Program-made: the position numbers and the translations under genes | Shown here: positions 26,747 to 35,751 of the stretch, piece after piece | Layout: the number at the start of each line of letters is the position of its first letter | Numbering within the stretch: the stretch's first letter is position 1 | Assembly (NCBI GenBank): GCA_018716295.1 | Contig: DVKC01000028.1 | Span: 1 to 64,000 of the forward strand | Length of the DNA: 64,000 bases | Origin: Candidatus Avimuribaculum pullicola | GTDB taxonomy: Bacteria; Bacteroidota; Bacteroidia; Bacteroidales; Muribaculaceae | Direction of reading: 5' to 3' | Notes under the pieces: generated by a model | Database searches by the model: none | Told to the model about the DNA's origin: nothing | The model's input: only the letters and a program-made list of their open reading frames with translations

Positions 26747-28345
26747 TTATTTGAAAGTATCGGGCAAGTCATTTTCATACAGCACAGTATCACCCGGCTT
26801 AGCCAGTCGGAGCATGGTACTTTGCGCTTCGGCAAATGTAGCTACAGTATGACATTCAAGCTTCGGCTGCCGTTTTCGCTCAATGCCGCGCATTATAGCG
26901 TCGCGATTATACTCGCCGACTATGATTGCCACATCGCAAGTTTCGGCAATATGTTCTCCGAAAATCTCATTGTAATGCTCTTGCTTGCTGCCAAGCTCTA
27001 TCATGCCGGGTGTAATAACTATGCGTTTGCCTCCTGTCATGCCAGCAAGCACGTCAAGTGCCATGCGCGAGCCATCGGGATTGGAATTAAACGCATCATC
27101 AATAATTGTTATACCGCCAGGTGTACGCTTGACATTCAGGCGATGTTCCACCTGCTCGATTTTGCTCACAGCATATTGTATCTTTTGGTCGGGCACACCG
27201 AGGCGCATTGCCATGATTACGGCAGCCATCAGGTTGGAAATATTACATTCACCCACGAGCCGAGTGGTAAGTTCCAATGATTTGCCCTCACCGACGACCT
27301 TAAACGATGTGCCACGAGCCGAGTAAGTTATATCCTCGGCATGATAGTCACTGCCATTTGCCGGCTTTACCGAATAACGCTTAACCGCAACATTTTCCAC
27401 TTTGCGATTTGCCACGTAGGGAAAATCATTGTTAAGCACACCATATCCATCGGCAGGCAAAGCATCGATAAGCTCAAATTTGGTACGTTGCACATTCTCA
27501 ATGGTCTTGAACGACTCCAAGTGCTGTTCACCCACAGCTGTCACAATGCCGTATGTTGGATGTACTATGTCGCATATTTCTCGAATGTCACCTATGTTTT
27601 TCGCACCCATTTCCACGATGAACAGGTTATTATATGGCTGCAACATTTCGCGGACGGTGCGCACCACGCCCATCGGGGTATTGTAACTACCTGGTGTCAT
27701 CAACACCGAGTATTTCTCACTTAATATTCTATTCAAATAGTGCTTCGTACTCGTCTTGCCATAACTGCCAGTAATACCCACTATTATCATATCGGGCTTT
27801 TGGGCAAGTATGCGACGGGCATCATTTACATATCGATTATTGATTGACTTTTCCACGGGTTTCAACAACCAATTGGCAACGAGCGTGATGGCCGATGACA
27901 CAGCAGTCGCAAGCATCATAATTTGCCCAAACACATCAACTCTGAATCCCGAGCCATGGGAAACGAACGCCACCAATGCTGCCATCACCCACGCCAACAC
28001 ATTTATAGTCGCAAACAATCTCCACACACGCTTGGTAAATACAAGCGGCTTCTTCGACTTGCGAGTTATCAACACGGCACACTCCACAATCATAGCCACA
28101 AGAGCTATACCAGCTACAAAAATCGACAATGACAACGAAGATGCCAACAACAGGAATAATGCCACATTGAAAAGCCGCCGAGGCGACATTGTGTCGCCAC
28201 TCGTTTTTATCCAACGCACATACCGCTCATTGCGGTAGGAATTTTGTTGCAGCATCTGCAAGTCTTTTGCAACGACCGCGCCATACAGCACCACGGCCGC
28301 CACAGCTATTGCCACATATACTATAAACATGAGTCCTATTTCCAT
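26747..28345 (-). CDS. murF: MurF-like Mur ligase with N-terminal membrane segment
   Basis: Probably UDP-MurNAc-tripeptide--D-Ala-D-Ala ligase, using the product of the neighbouring ddl. Of 532 residues, roughly the first 165 form an extra region with about four hydrophobic helices (for example VYVAIAVAAVVLYGAVV and LFLLASSLSLSIFVAGIALV). The Mur core follows: the ATP loop IIVGITGSYGKTSTKHYL, MTPGSYNTPMGVVRTV, VEMGAKNIGDI, NNDFPYV, and IIDDAFNSNPDGSRMALD. Standard MurF has no membrane part, so this ligase appears tethered to the inner membrane. Such membrane-extended Mur ligases exist in other bacteria and could differ in substrate, hence moderate certainty about MurF itself. Confidence 0.8.
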   Translation of the reverse strand: MEIGLMFIVYVAIAVAAVVLYGAVVAKDLQMLQQNSYRNERYVRWIKTSGDTMSPRRLFNVALFLLLASSLSLSIFVAGIALVAMIVECAVLITRKSKKPLVFTKRVWRLFATINVLAWVMAALVAFVSHGSGFRVDVFGQIMMLATAVSSAITLVANWLLKPVEKSINNRYVNDARRILAQKPDMIIVGITGSYGKTSTKHYLNRILSEKYSVLMTPGSYNTPMGVVRTVREMLQPYNNLFIVEMGAKNIGDIREICDIVHPTYGIVTAVGEQHLESFKTIENVQRTKFELIDALPADGYGVLNNDFPYVANRKVENVAVKRYSVKPANGSDYHAEDITYSARGTSFKVVGEGKSLELTTRLVGECNISNLMAAVIMAMRLGVPDQKIQYAVSKIEQVEHRLNVKRTPGGITIIDDAFNSNPDGSRMALDVLAGMTGGKRIVITPGMIELGSKQEHYNEIFGEHIAETCDVAIIVGEYNRDAIMRGIERKRQPKLECHTVATFAEAQSTMLRLAKPGDTVLYENDLPDTFK

Positions 28346-28349
28346 TTCG

Positions 28350-29129
28350 TCACTTCTTTTTCATTTCTTCACTCAAGAAACTGCGTATTACAGCTGCAAA
28401 TTGGTAAGGGTTGTCAAGGAAGCTGTAATGCCCTGCCCCCTTAAACAACGCCAATCCGGCATCAGGTATCAACCGTTCCATCTTCTGCGCATCGGCAACT
28501 GGTGTCGCTGTATCATTCTCGCCCCAGACAAGCAGCGTGGGACACTTTATCAATGGCATAAGGTGGCACAAATCTTCATTGACTATCTTGCTCATTATGC
28601 TTCGCATCATGGGAGAGGCATTATTGTAATCGCTCGACCCGACACGTTTGCGATAACTGTCAATTATCTCATTTGCACGCTGTTCACCTACAATCAACGG
28701 TAACAAACGTTTATATATCTTATAACTGTAAACTTTGAAATAATACTTCAAGGTACGACGTGGCTTGACACCAGCAGCATCAATCAGCACCAATTTAGCC
28801 ACATCATTGCGTGAAGCATAAACTATGCCTACTCGCCCACCAAATGAATGTCCCATCATGATAGGGTTGCTGATGTGTTCGTTATGCACAAGTTGCTCAA
28901 TTAGTGTAGTGTATTGTTCCATGCCCCACACAAATGGAGGCTCGGTGCTGTCGCCAAAGCCTGGGAAATCGACATTGTACACAGTAAAACTATCGGTGAG
29001 CAACCGCTCTATGCTTGCAAGAGTGGTGTGGTTGCACCCCCACCCATGCATCAATATAACAGCTTGGCTGCCCGTCCCTTCGACCGTGTAACTAAATTCT
29101 ACATCTTGTGCCTTGATAACCTTTTTCAT
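28350..29129 (-). CDS. Alpha/beta hydrolase
   Basis: A 259-residue alpha/beta-hydrolase-fold enzyme. The oxyanion region is ILMHGWGCNHTT and the nucleophile Ser lies in MGHSFGGRVGI near residue 94; Asp (LLVWGENDTATP) and His (FKGAGHYSFLDNP) of the triad follow in order. A helical cap sits between. It ends four bases before the murF start, so hydrolase-murF-ddl form an operon with its own promoter. Substrate unknown; an esterase or lactonase role is possible. Confidence 0.85.
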   Translation of the reverse strand: MKKVIKAQDVEFSYTVEGTGSQAVILMHGWGCNHTTLASIERLLTDSFTVYNVDFPGFGDSTEPPFVWGMEQYTTLIEQLVHNEHISNPIMMGHSFGGRVGIVYASRNDVAKLVLIDAAGVKPRRTLKYYFKVYSYKIYKRLLPLIVGEQRANEIIDSYRKRVGSSDYNNASPMMRSIMSKIVNEDLCHLMPLIKCPTLLVWGENDTATPVADAQKMERLIPDAGLALFKGAGHYSFLDNPYQFAAVIRSFLSEEMKKK

Positions 29130-29149
29130 ATCCAGTCATAAACAAGTCA

Positions 29150-29181
29150 CAAAATTAGAAACTGTTTTGATTTTACGCAAA
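29150..29181 (-). promoter_or_regulatory. Promoter of hydrolase-murF-ddl
   Basis: Minus-strand -7 TAATTTTG (29157-29150) with TTTG (29181-29178) 20 bases upstream. It lies just past the last gene of the aryl-polyene operon, without an obvious terminator between, so read-through from the pigment operon is possible. Confidence 0.55.
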
Positions 29182-29218
29182 ATTTTCTACAATTATCACC
29201 CGCCCGCTACGGCACACA

Positions 29219-30310
29219 TCAACTGTCGCATTCCACTATTCGGGAATTAGCACATACTTCGGGATTTGTAACTATCGACAAGTTAGGAGGAAAACTTTGG
29301 CAACATTGACGTATAGCTGACAACCATCCTCGACGGTCATCACTTATTACCTGCTTGTCATTGTGCACCAGCGCAAAAAGCAATCCTACTACCCCATATT
29401 TGTCGCCTTTTACAATAACCGTGTCTTCAACAAATTGGCCATCGACCAACTCACTATAACAATCATGCAACCCGAGCAACCGTTTTACTTGCCAAGCCGC
29501 CATGCAACCTGCATATAAATACAGTCCTTGTACACAATAATTGAAATATCTCGACACTTCAATCTTTTGTCTTAGTTCGGCATAATGCGCATTATAAAAA
29601 TGCCGCATTTCCTTGGCCAATACAGCATATTCACGCCGACCGACAGCAGGAATACGCTTGCCGACTTCTATCAATATCTTCCCACGATTGAGCCATGCAC
29701 ACCCTTTGGGCATTACATGCCCCACCCCGTGTATAAACACTGGCAACAAATCGCATTGCAATTCTTCGGCAAGATAAAAGGCACCTCGATGAAACCGCAA
29801 AATATCACAATTCTGAGACCGTTCCCCCTCGGGAAAGACAACTACCAGGTATCCCTTATCGATAAATTTGCGAAAATGGGTCGCACCTTCGGCAAGTCCT
29901 TTTGACATAGGATAAAAATCGGCAAACTTCAATATATTTCTGATTACGATATTACGCCAAACGTTATCATTGGCTGCAATCAACAATTTGGGAGTAAGAA
30001 TCATCAAGCACATTGAATCAAGAAACGACTGATGGTTACATATCATTATGCCACCTTTTGAGAAATCTTCACCGTGAGCATTCTCTATATGATGCTTCAC
30101 ACCTGGCATTATTTTCATGTCGAGCCGATATATGGCATTGATGTAGCGATGATATATCTCCCGTTTGCGGTCGGTTTTCTTGCCGAATGCAAACAAGACA
30201 ATTCCCAACAAAATTGCCGTAGGCACTTGAAGCAAATATACAATTGCCGACAGGGCGGTAAACACCACCCTGCGCAATGTGACTGGCATACCTATAAACG
30301 GGTTGGTCAT
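29219..30310 (-). CDS. Membrane 1-acylglycerol-3-phosphate acyltransferase-like protein, last gene of the aryl-polyene operon
   Basis: A PlsC-type acyltransferase of 363 residues. A hydrophobic helix (about residues 17-43) precedes the HxxxxD motif in ICNHQSFLDSMCLM near residue 92, and the FPEGxRS motif is VVFPEGERSQNCDILRFHRG near 165. It is closely related by eye to the acyltransferase part of the MMPL fusion upstream (FHRGAFYLA, HGVGHVxPK and EVGKRIPA are shared). The last 75 residues form a further domain also shared with that fusion (see findings). It overlaps the preceding gene by 4 bases. It may acylate the polyene product or a lipid carrier. Confidence 0.8.
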   Translation of the reverse strand: MTNPFIGMPVTLRRVVFTALSAIVYLLQVPTAILLGIVLFAFGKKTDRKREIYHRYINAIYRLDMKIMPGVKHHIENAHGEDFSKGGIMICNHQSFLDSMCLMILTPKLLIAANDNVWRNIVIRNILKFADFYPMSKGLAEGATHFRKFIDKGYLVVVFPEGERSQNCDILRFHRGAFYLAEELQCDLLPVFIHGVGHVMPKGCAWLNRGKILIEVGKRIPAVGRREYAVLAKEMRHFYNAHYAELRQKIEVSRYFNYCVQGLYLYAGCMAAWQVKRLLGLHDCYSELVDGQFVEDTVIVKGDKYGVVGLLFALVHNDKQVISDDRRGWLSAIRQCCQSFPPNLSIVTNPEVCANSRIVECDS

Positions 30311-31434
30311 TTAAGGCTATTGATTACTGGGTTGGCATACATCTTCAAGAATATATCTTGCAATACGTCGAGCTCCCACTCGGAATACTGGCACAATTGC
30401 TTGGCATGCTCAATAAATTCGGCTTTCTGCCCATCAGTATAAAAGTTCTTATATCGCTCCCTACCGTAAAGCAAGTCATACGCTATATAGTTGTTTGGCA
30501 TCAGTTTATACCCGCGATGTATGCGGTCTTCAATAAGAGCAGCCACATTCTTGTGAAACTCATTGCTGGTACAATCGTCAAATGCCATCAAATCATCAAC
30601 CGTCAACGGCTGGCACAACTCGATATGTACATGGCCCTTTGGTTGCACTATACCAGTCATTATGCTATTGAGATCTTCACCAGGCTTCTTTATATATTTT
30701 ACCCCTCGTGACTCATAAAGTTCCATCATTTTCAACACATCGCATGGCTCCCATTCGTATGATATTGCCATTGGCAATATATTCAACTGGGCAAGCGACT
30801 GCACTTTGTCGTGCGCGCCACTCATGCCGAACATTTTTATTATACCTTGGTCGGTGAGGTCATTACCATCTTTTGTGCGACCATTGCGTTGTGCTATCCA
30901 CACCGATTGCCTCTTTTCGGTAAGGGCATAACGAATATATTCCGACAAATGGATCGAATTGCGGTAAAAATCTTTCATGCTGCCACCACGTACCACTTTA
31001 AACATCTTGTTGCATTTGCCTATGTCAACAACCAATTGGTTTACCATCAAGTTCGAGCCAAATGTAATTTCGGTGGTGTCATAACCATTCTTGTGCAATA
31101 TATTTTGCAGGAGGCTTGCATCAAGCACTATGTCGCGATGGTTGGAAACAAACAAATATTGTTTATCCTTTTCGACATGTTCAAGCCCGCTATATGTAAA
31201 TTCGCTCACACTGCTCCTTATCACCTGCTGGGTGAATGCATGCATTACTTTACGCTGAAACTCTCCGACAGTACTAATCCCCTTGAGCATCTGTTTCACT
31301 TCATCAAGTTCCTTGTCGGGGAAAACATACGATGCCAGCAAAGAAAACCATTGATTATCGGCTATGCGGTGCATCGCTTCATTGATTTCACTTTCGTAAT
31401 AAGGTCTTATGTCGTCAAAATCTGAACGTACCAT
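30307..31434 (-). CDS. Glycerolipid acyltransferase-like protein
   Basis: A 375-residue soluble-looking acyltransferase of the PlsB/PlsC superfamily. The HxxxxD motif is VSNHRDIVLDASLL near residue 97; further family-like blocks are VRGGSMKDFYRNS and WIAQRNGRTKDGND. Similar proteins occur widely in Bacteroidales and are annotated as 1-acyl-sn-glycerol-3-phosphate acyltransferases. Here it sits between the PaaK-like ligase, which it abuts with no gap, and another acyltransferase it overlaps by 4 bases, so translation of all three is coupled. A part in attaching the aryl-polyene chain to a lipid is inferred. Confidence 0.75.
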   Translation of the reverse strand: MVRSDFDDIRPYYESEINEAMHRIADNQWFSLLASYVFPDKELDEVKQMLKGISTVGEFQRKVMHAFTQQVIRSSVSEFTYSGLEHVEKDKQYLFVSNHRDIVLDASLLQNILHKNGYDTTEITFGSNLMVNQLVVDIGKCNKMFKVVRGGSMKDFYRNSIHLSEYIRYALTEKRQSVWIAQRNGRTKDGNDLTDQGIIKMFGMSGAHDKVQSLAQLNILPMAISYEWEPCDVLKMMELYESRGVKYIKKPGEDLNSIMTGIVQPKGHVHIELCQPLTVDDLMAFDDCTSNEFHKNVAALIEDRIHRGYKLMPNNYIAYDLLYGRERYKNFYTDGQKAEFIEHAKQLCQYSEWELDVLQDIFLKMYANPVINSLK

Positions 31435-32733
31435 TTATCTCAAATTTTTACGGTTATCCACAAATTTCACAGGTTTGCGACTCTTGGCAGGAAAATTCAA
31501 TCGCGCAATTTCGTCCACGGGCAATATTTCAATCGATGGAGCCACACGTATGCGTGAACGGAAGCGGTCTTTCAAATCCTTGATTACATCAAAATCAGGT
31601 TCGCTGTTCAATCCCACCTTTACCACCACATCGTCAGTCCCGGCATCGCTATTTTGGACGATAATTATATAATTCTCCACATATTGTGTATTGTCAAGCA
31701 CATCATTGATTGCAGGTGGATACAATGTAGTGCCTTTCAACTTTATCATATTGTTTTTACGACCAACGAGCGGAGTGAGCCTGTAGGAATACCGTCCACA
31801 ACGACAACGCTCCACACACTTGGCTGCCATATCGCCCGTGCGGAAACGCAGCAACGGCATACCTTCAACACCCAATGTTGTCACAACTATCTCGCCTACC
31901 TCGCCATCAGGCACAGGCAAGTTGTCGTCACCTATAATTTCCACAATTATAAGTTCGGGGTGTACATGCCCACCCATTCCATATTCACACTCTGAGAATG
32001 TCGCACCCATCTCGGTCGAAGAATAAGTGGCAAACATATCCACATCCCATTTCTCCTTTATTCTACGTCCAAGCAAATTAAGACTGAAATCTTGCTCACG
32101 CAGCCCCTCACCGATACCTATAATACGGCGCACACTGCTGTTGCGGTAGTCTATCCCATGCTCCTCGGCATATTGTATAAGTCGCAATATAAACGATGGT
32201 ACACACATAATCGTGTCGGGCTTGATGCGCTTTATTGTGTCCCATTGCAATTCGGGTATTCCATTACCCACCCTGATAATGCTTGCACCGAGTTCACGTA
32301 TTCCCAAGAAGTATGCCAACCCAGCCATGAACCGCTTGTCAATGGTAGTCATCAGCTGCAAGATATTGCCAGGCTTGAGTCCTGCACATGCAAACGACTT
32401 CTTCTCGTTATAAGCAAGCCGTTGCAAATCTTTCTCGGTACATCCAAACGTCACAGGCTCGCCAAGCGTACCCGATGTCGTTATATAGTCTATAATCTTC
32501 TCCCGTGGGCAACATAAGAAATCTTCATTGAAAATCTGCAAATCTTTCTTCTCGGTGAACGGAATTTTCACAAGGTCTTCAAGATGCACAATCTTATCCA
32601 CGTTTATTTCACAACGCGCAAACATGCGTTGATAATAAGCCGAATGACCCTGCAAATATGCAAGGGCCGTATGTAGCAATTCCTCTTGGTAAGATTTTAT
32701 TTCTTCGGGTGTCCTATATTCTATGTCATCCAT
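31435..32733 (-). CDS. Phenylacetate-CoA ligase-like (PaaK) adenylate-forming enzyme
   Basis: An adenylate-forming ligase of 432 residues. Motifs: ATP loop DYITTSGTLGEPVTFG at about residues 83-98, TYSSTEMGATFSECE, GEIVVTTLGVEGMPLLRFRT followed by GD, and the C-terminal subdomain starting near GRKNNMIKLKGTTLYPPA. This is the PaaK arrangement, specialised for aryl acids, so the most likely substrate is the p-coumarate made by the ammonia-lyase of the same operon, activated to a CoA or ACP thioester. Gammaproteobacterial aryl-polyene clusters use a different ligase type, so this is a lineage-specific feature. The exact substrate is inference. Confidence 0.82.
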   Translation of the reverse strand: MDDIEYRTPEEIKSYQEELLHTALAYLQGHSAYYQRMFARCEINVDKIVHLEDLVKIPFTEKKDLQIFNEDFLCCPREKIIDYITTSGTLGEPVTFGCTEKDLQRLAYNEKKSFACAGLKPGNILQLMTTIDKRFMAGLAYFLGIRELGASIIRVGNGIPELQWDTIKRIKPDTIMCVPSFILRLIQYAEEHGIDYRNSSVRRIIGIGEGLREQDFSLNLLGRRIKEKWDVDMFATYSSTEMGATFSECEYGMGGHVHPELIIVEIIGDDNLPVPDGEVGEIVVTTLGVEGMPLLRFRTGDMAAKCVERCRCGRYSYRLTPLVGRKNNMIKLKGTTLYPPAINDVLDNTQYVENYIIIVQNSDAGTDDVVVKVGLNSEPDFDVIKDLKDRFRSRIRVAPSIEILPVDEIARLNFPAKSRKPVKFVDNRKNLR

Positions 32734-32747
32734 GATTACAAGTTTAA

Positions 32748-34250
32748 TTACACACAGTTTATTTTGTCAAGTATTACATTGCGTCCCACTATTGCTTCGG
32801 CTGTTTCGATGGCAGTCAGTGGCACACCGCATATTCCATGCAAATTGATATTTCCGCCCGTAAGCAACAAATTGCGCACCTTTGTGAAAATGGGCACTTG
32901 CGACAATGCCATATTGTGGCAATCTTTGCTGAATCCGTATATTGTACCCTCTTTCGCTCCATAATAATCGCGAATAGTGAGTGGCGATGATGCAAGTGTA
33001 AATTCGATAGTGTCTTCAAACCCAGAATAGAGCTTGCCGAGCTTGCCGATTACACGTTTCATGCACCATTGTTTCCACTCTTCATATTCACGGCCGCGAT
33101 GCCCCGTGTAGGTATCACTCCACTTTTCCACCACTTCATACTTCATCAAGCAGTTGACGAGCATACGACTGGCATAGCGTCCCTGAACACGCGACGGCGG
33201 CGTCATATACATAAAACCATAAGGCCAATCGGCACTCTCATCATACTTCCACAATTCCCACACCATTCCCACGTGTTCCTGACAATAACACGTATGATTG
33301 ATATACGGAAAAGTGTTTTCTTTAAATTTAATATACACCGAGAATGCCGAATACGAATTTGGTATTTCCGATAGTCGGTTCATATATGCACGTGAAAATG
33401 CACCTTCGCTCATCAGCCCAAACAACGTGCAAGGGTGCACGTCCGAAATATAATAATCGGCACTGTAAATTTTCCCTTTCTTGGTAACGACATGATTTAC
33501 AAGTCTGTCGTCAACTTGAATTTTTTCAACACCGTCACCCGCATAGACCCTGCCACCCGCATTTTCAATCACATCGACAAGCTGCTCGGCAAGCTGTTGG
33601 CTGCCATCGTTGAAACGGCTTGCGCCATTGATATACAGCACATTTATCAATGCATGTATATATGCCGGTGTATGCCCCGCCACACCTCCATACATGGGAT
33701 TCATGTAGGCAAGTAACTCACGCAATTGTTCATCGGCCACATAATGGTTTATAAACCTGTCGGCCGACCATAAGAATTGCTCACTATGCAATGTAACTTG
33801 CTGGCTATTTTTGCGCAAATAAAACAAATCGACCTCTTGCGTCAACCGATATAAATTGTCGAAATATGCAGCAATACCATCCGACTCGGCAGGAAACGAC
33901 GACGACAAGTAACGCACAACCGCCTCACGCCCCTTGGGTATATCGTATGTGCGTCCATCGGCAAGATAAGTGATGGTGTCGATGGCATAATCGTCGCACG
34001 GGCGCACCGACAGCCTATCCATAATGCCCAAGTGGGAACATATTTTGTAGAGTGTACCACCCTCATCAAATCCACCCAAAATGTGCATACCCGTTTCAAA
34101 CAATTCACCATGGCGCATAAAACATTGCAGCCCGCCACCGACGATGCTATTCTTTTCAAGCACCTCCACGCGACAACCTTCCTTTGCCAGCAATGCGCCT
34201 GTGAACAACCCGCCAAGCCCGCCACCTATTATTAATACTTTTTTATCCAT
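32748..34250 (-). CDS. Phytoene-desaturase-like FAD oxidoreductase, second of tandem pair
   Basis: A CrtI-family flavoprotein of 500 residues. The start MDKKVLIIGGGLGGLFTGAL places the dinucleotide-binding GxGxxG at residues 9-14 and overlaps the upstream stop by 8 bases; a longer in-frame extension was rejected. Downstream blocks are VEVLEKNSIVGGGLQCFMR, ETGMHILGGFDEGG and the C-terminal LLTGGNINLHGICGVPLTA that contacts FAD. It has the same length as its upstream neighbour and shares blocks along its whole length. No phytoene synthase is near, so carotenoid synthesis is unlikely; oxidation or isomerisation of the polyene or its aryl head is the likelier role. Confidence 0.82.
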   Translation of the reverse strand: MDKKVLIIGGGLGGLFTGALLAKEGCRVEVLEKNSIVGGGLQCFMRHGELFETGMHILGGFDEGGTLYKICSHLGIMDRLSVRPCDDYAIDTITYLADGRTYDIPKGREAVVRYLSSSFPAESDGIAAYFDNLYRLTQEVDLFYLRKNSQQVTLHSEQFLWSADRFINHYVADEQLRELLAYMNPMYGGVAGHTPAYIHALINVLYINGASRFNDGSQQLAEQLVDVIENAGGRVYAGDGVEKIQVDDRLVNHVVTKKGKIYSADYYISDVHPCTLFGLMSEGAFSRAYMNRLSEIPNSYSAFSVYIKFKENTFPYINHTCYCQEHVGMVWELWKYDESADWPYGFMYMTPPSRVQGRYASRMLVNCLMKYEVVEKWSDTYTGHRGREYEEWKQWCMKRVIGKLGKLYSGFEDTIEFTLASSPLTIRDYYGAKEGTIYGFSKDCHNMALSQVPIFTKVRNLLLTGGNINLHGICGVPLTAIETAEAIVGRNVILDKINCV

Positions 34251-35745
34251 TGTCGGCTTGTGATAATTGTTTATATATTTCACTATTGCCAATAAATTCC
34301 GAGCAAGTAACAATCGCACCTACAAGCACACCAAGCATGCCGTGCGAGTTAACATTTTGCCCAGTCATGAACAAGTTTGGTACTCGTGTCTTGTGCGACA
34401 CACGGCACGATGCTCCCATCGTTATATCTTTGGCCACACCATACATCGAACCGCCCTCGGTACCTGTATAATCACGATAGGTCAATGGCGTAGAAGTGTA
34501 ATAATGGGCAATGTTATTTCGCAATCCCGGGAAATCGCGCTCGACAGCCGAAAGCAATATCTCGGCACGCACACGCTTGAACTCCTCATAATCAGTTCCA
34601 CGCCGTCCCACAGTAGTTTCAAACCACGGGGCAAGTTCCTCCATGCGCATATATGATAATATTACGCCACCCAAGGCATATACAGGATTATCGGTATGAC
34701 AAAAGTGCATATACAAGTATCCTTTGGGCCACGTTGATTTATCGTACTCTTCACAGCCCCATGGGGTATTTCCTCGGTAACTATAAAAATTACTATTCAT
34801 GTAAGGAACAGTATTTTCCTTGAAATGCAGATATATCGAAAAGCCGCCAACGGTATTAGGCAAAGTGGCTATACGGCGGCGGAACGCTGGCCTTATCAGT
34901 TTCGTATCGAGCATCTCAAGCAAACGTGCAGGGTGGATATCAGCCACGACATAATCGGCGGCCAAACATTGCCCTTGCTCTGTTTCAACGCCAGTGGCAC
35001 GGCTCGCATCACACAATATGCGTTTCACCTTGCAACGAGTTATAATCTTTCCACCATACTCTTCCAATTTCTTCACCAATGCTCGGCTTATTGCGTCACT
35101 GCCGCCGACTACCCGGCAAGCACTTTGATTGTAAAAATCAACTATAAATGCATGTGATGAAAATGGCGTTTTTCCTTTCACAGCTGCATATAACGGCAAG
35201 TTTCCCACAAGTACATTTTGCAATACCGGGTCGTCGATCAACTTTTCTATCACATCATCGATGCTACGCAACTGATACTCGGTATTGATAGCCATGTCCG
35301 ACTCGCCATACTTCAATGAGTGCAGCGACGAAGCAGAAGCCACCTTTTTCACCAAGTCATAGTAATTGACAATATTGTCGGTCTGCGAAGGGAAATAACT
35401 TGAAAACTGTTCTATAAACCGCTCCCTGCCCATCGGAAATTTAAATTGGTCGCCACAAAGCGAAACCACATCATATCCATCACGGTCAAGACTGCTCAAT
35501 GCAAGTTCATCACGGACACCCAGATAGTTAAGCATTCGTGCCAATACTTGCCCATCATCGACACTGCCGATAAAGTGCATTCCGGTTTCAAACTTAACCC
35601 CACGCCGCGTAAAACATTGCAGACAACCGCCCACCTGTGCGGCTTGTTCAAGTATGGTGACATCATATCCATTCTTCGCAAGGATTACACCACAAGCCAG
35701 TCCACCAAGTCCGCTACCAATGATTATGCAACTACCACGATTCAT
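34243..35745 (-). CDS. Phytoene-desaturase-like FAD oxidoreductase, first of tandem pair
   Basis: CrtI-type flavoprotein, 500 residues, paralogous to the next gene. N-terminal CIIIGSGLGGLACGVILAKN (GxGxxG at 10-15), TILEQAAQVGGCLQCFTRRG, KFETGMHFIGSVDDG, and C-terminal LFMTGQNVNSHGMLGVLVGA. It starts 6 bases after the MMPL fusion ends. Enzymes of this family desaturate, isomerise or saturate long conjugated or allylic chains, a chemistry that fits a polyene pathway. Whether it acts on ACP-bound or lipid-bound polyene is unknown. Confidence 0.82.
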   Translation of the reverse strand: MNRGSCIIIGSGLGGLACGVILAKNGYDVTILEQAAQVGGCLQCFTRRGVKFETGMHFIGSVDDGQVLARMLNYLGVRDELALSSLDRDGYDVVSLCGDQFKFPMGRERFIEQFSSYFPSQTDNIVNYYDLVKKVASASSLHSLKYGESDMAINTEYQLRSIDDVIEKLIDDPVLQNVLVGNLPLYAAVKGKTPFSSHAFIVDFYNQSACRVVGGSDAISRALVKKLEEYGGKIITRCKVKRILCDASRATGVETEQGQCLAADYVVADIHPARLLEMLDTKLIRPAFRRRIATLPNTVGGFSIYLHFKENTVPYMNSNFYSYRGNTPWGCEEYDKSTWPKGYLYMHFCHTDNPVYALGGVILSYMRMEELAPWFETTVGRRGTDYEEFKRVRAEILLSAVERDFPGLRNNIAHYYTSTPLTYRDYTGTEGGSMYGVAKDITMGASCRVSHKTRVPNLFMTGQNVNSHGMLGVLVGAIVTCSEFIGNSEIYKQLSQADNG

Positions 35746-35751
35746 ATCTTC

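Noticed and set aside
32748-35745. Carotenoid biosynthesis cluster
   Set aside because: Two CrtI-like genes are present but there is no phytoene synthase, cyclase or geranylgeranyl diphosphate synthase; the surroundings are aryl-polyene genes.
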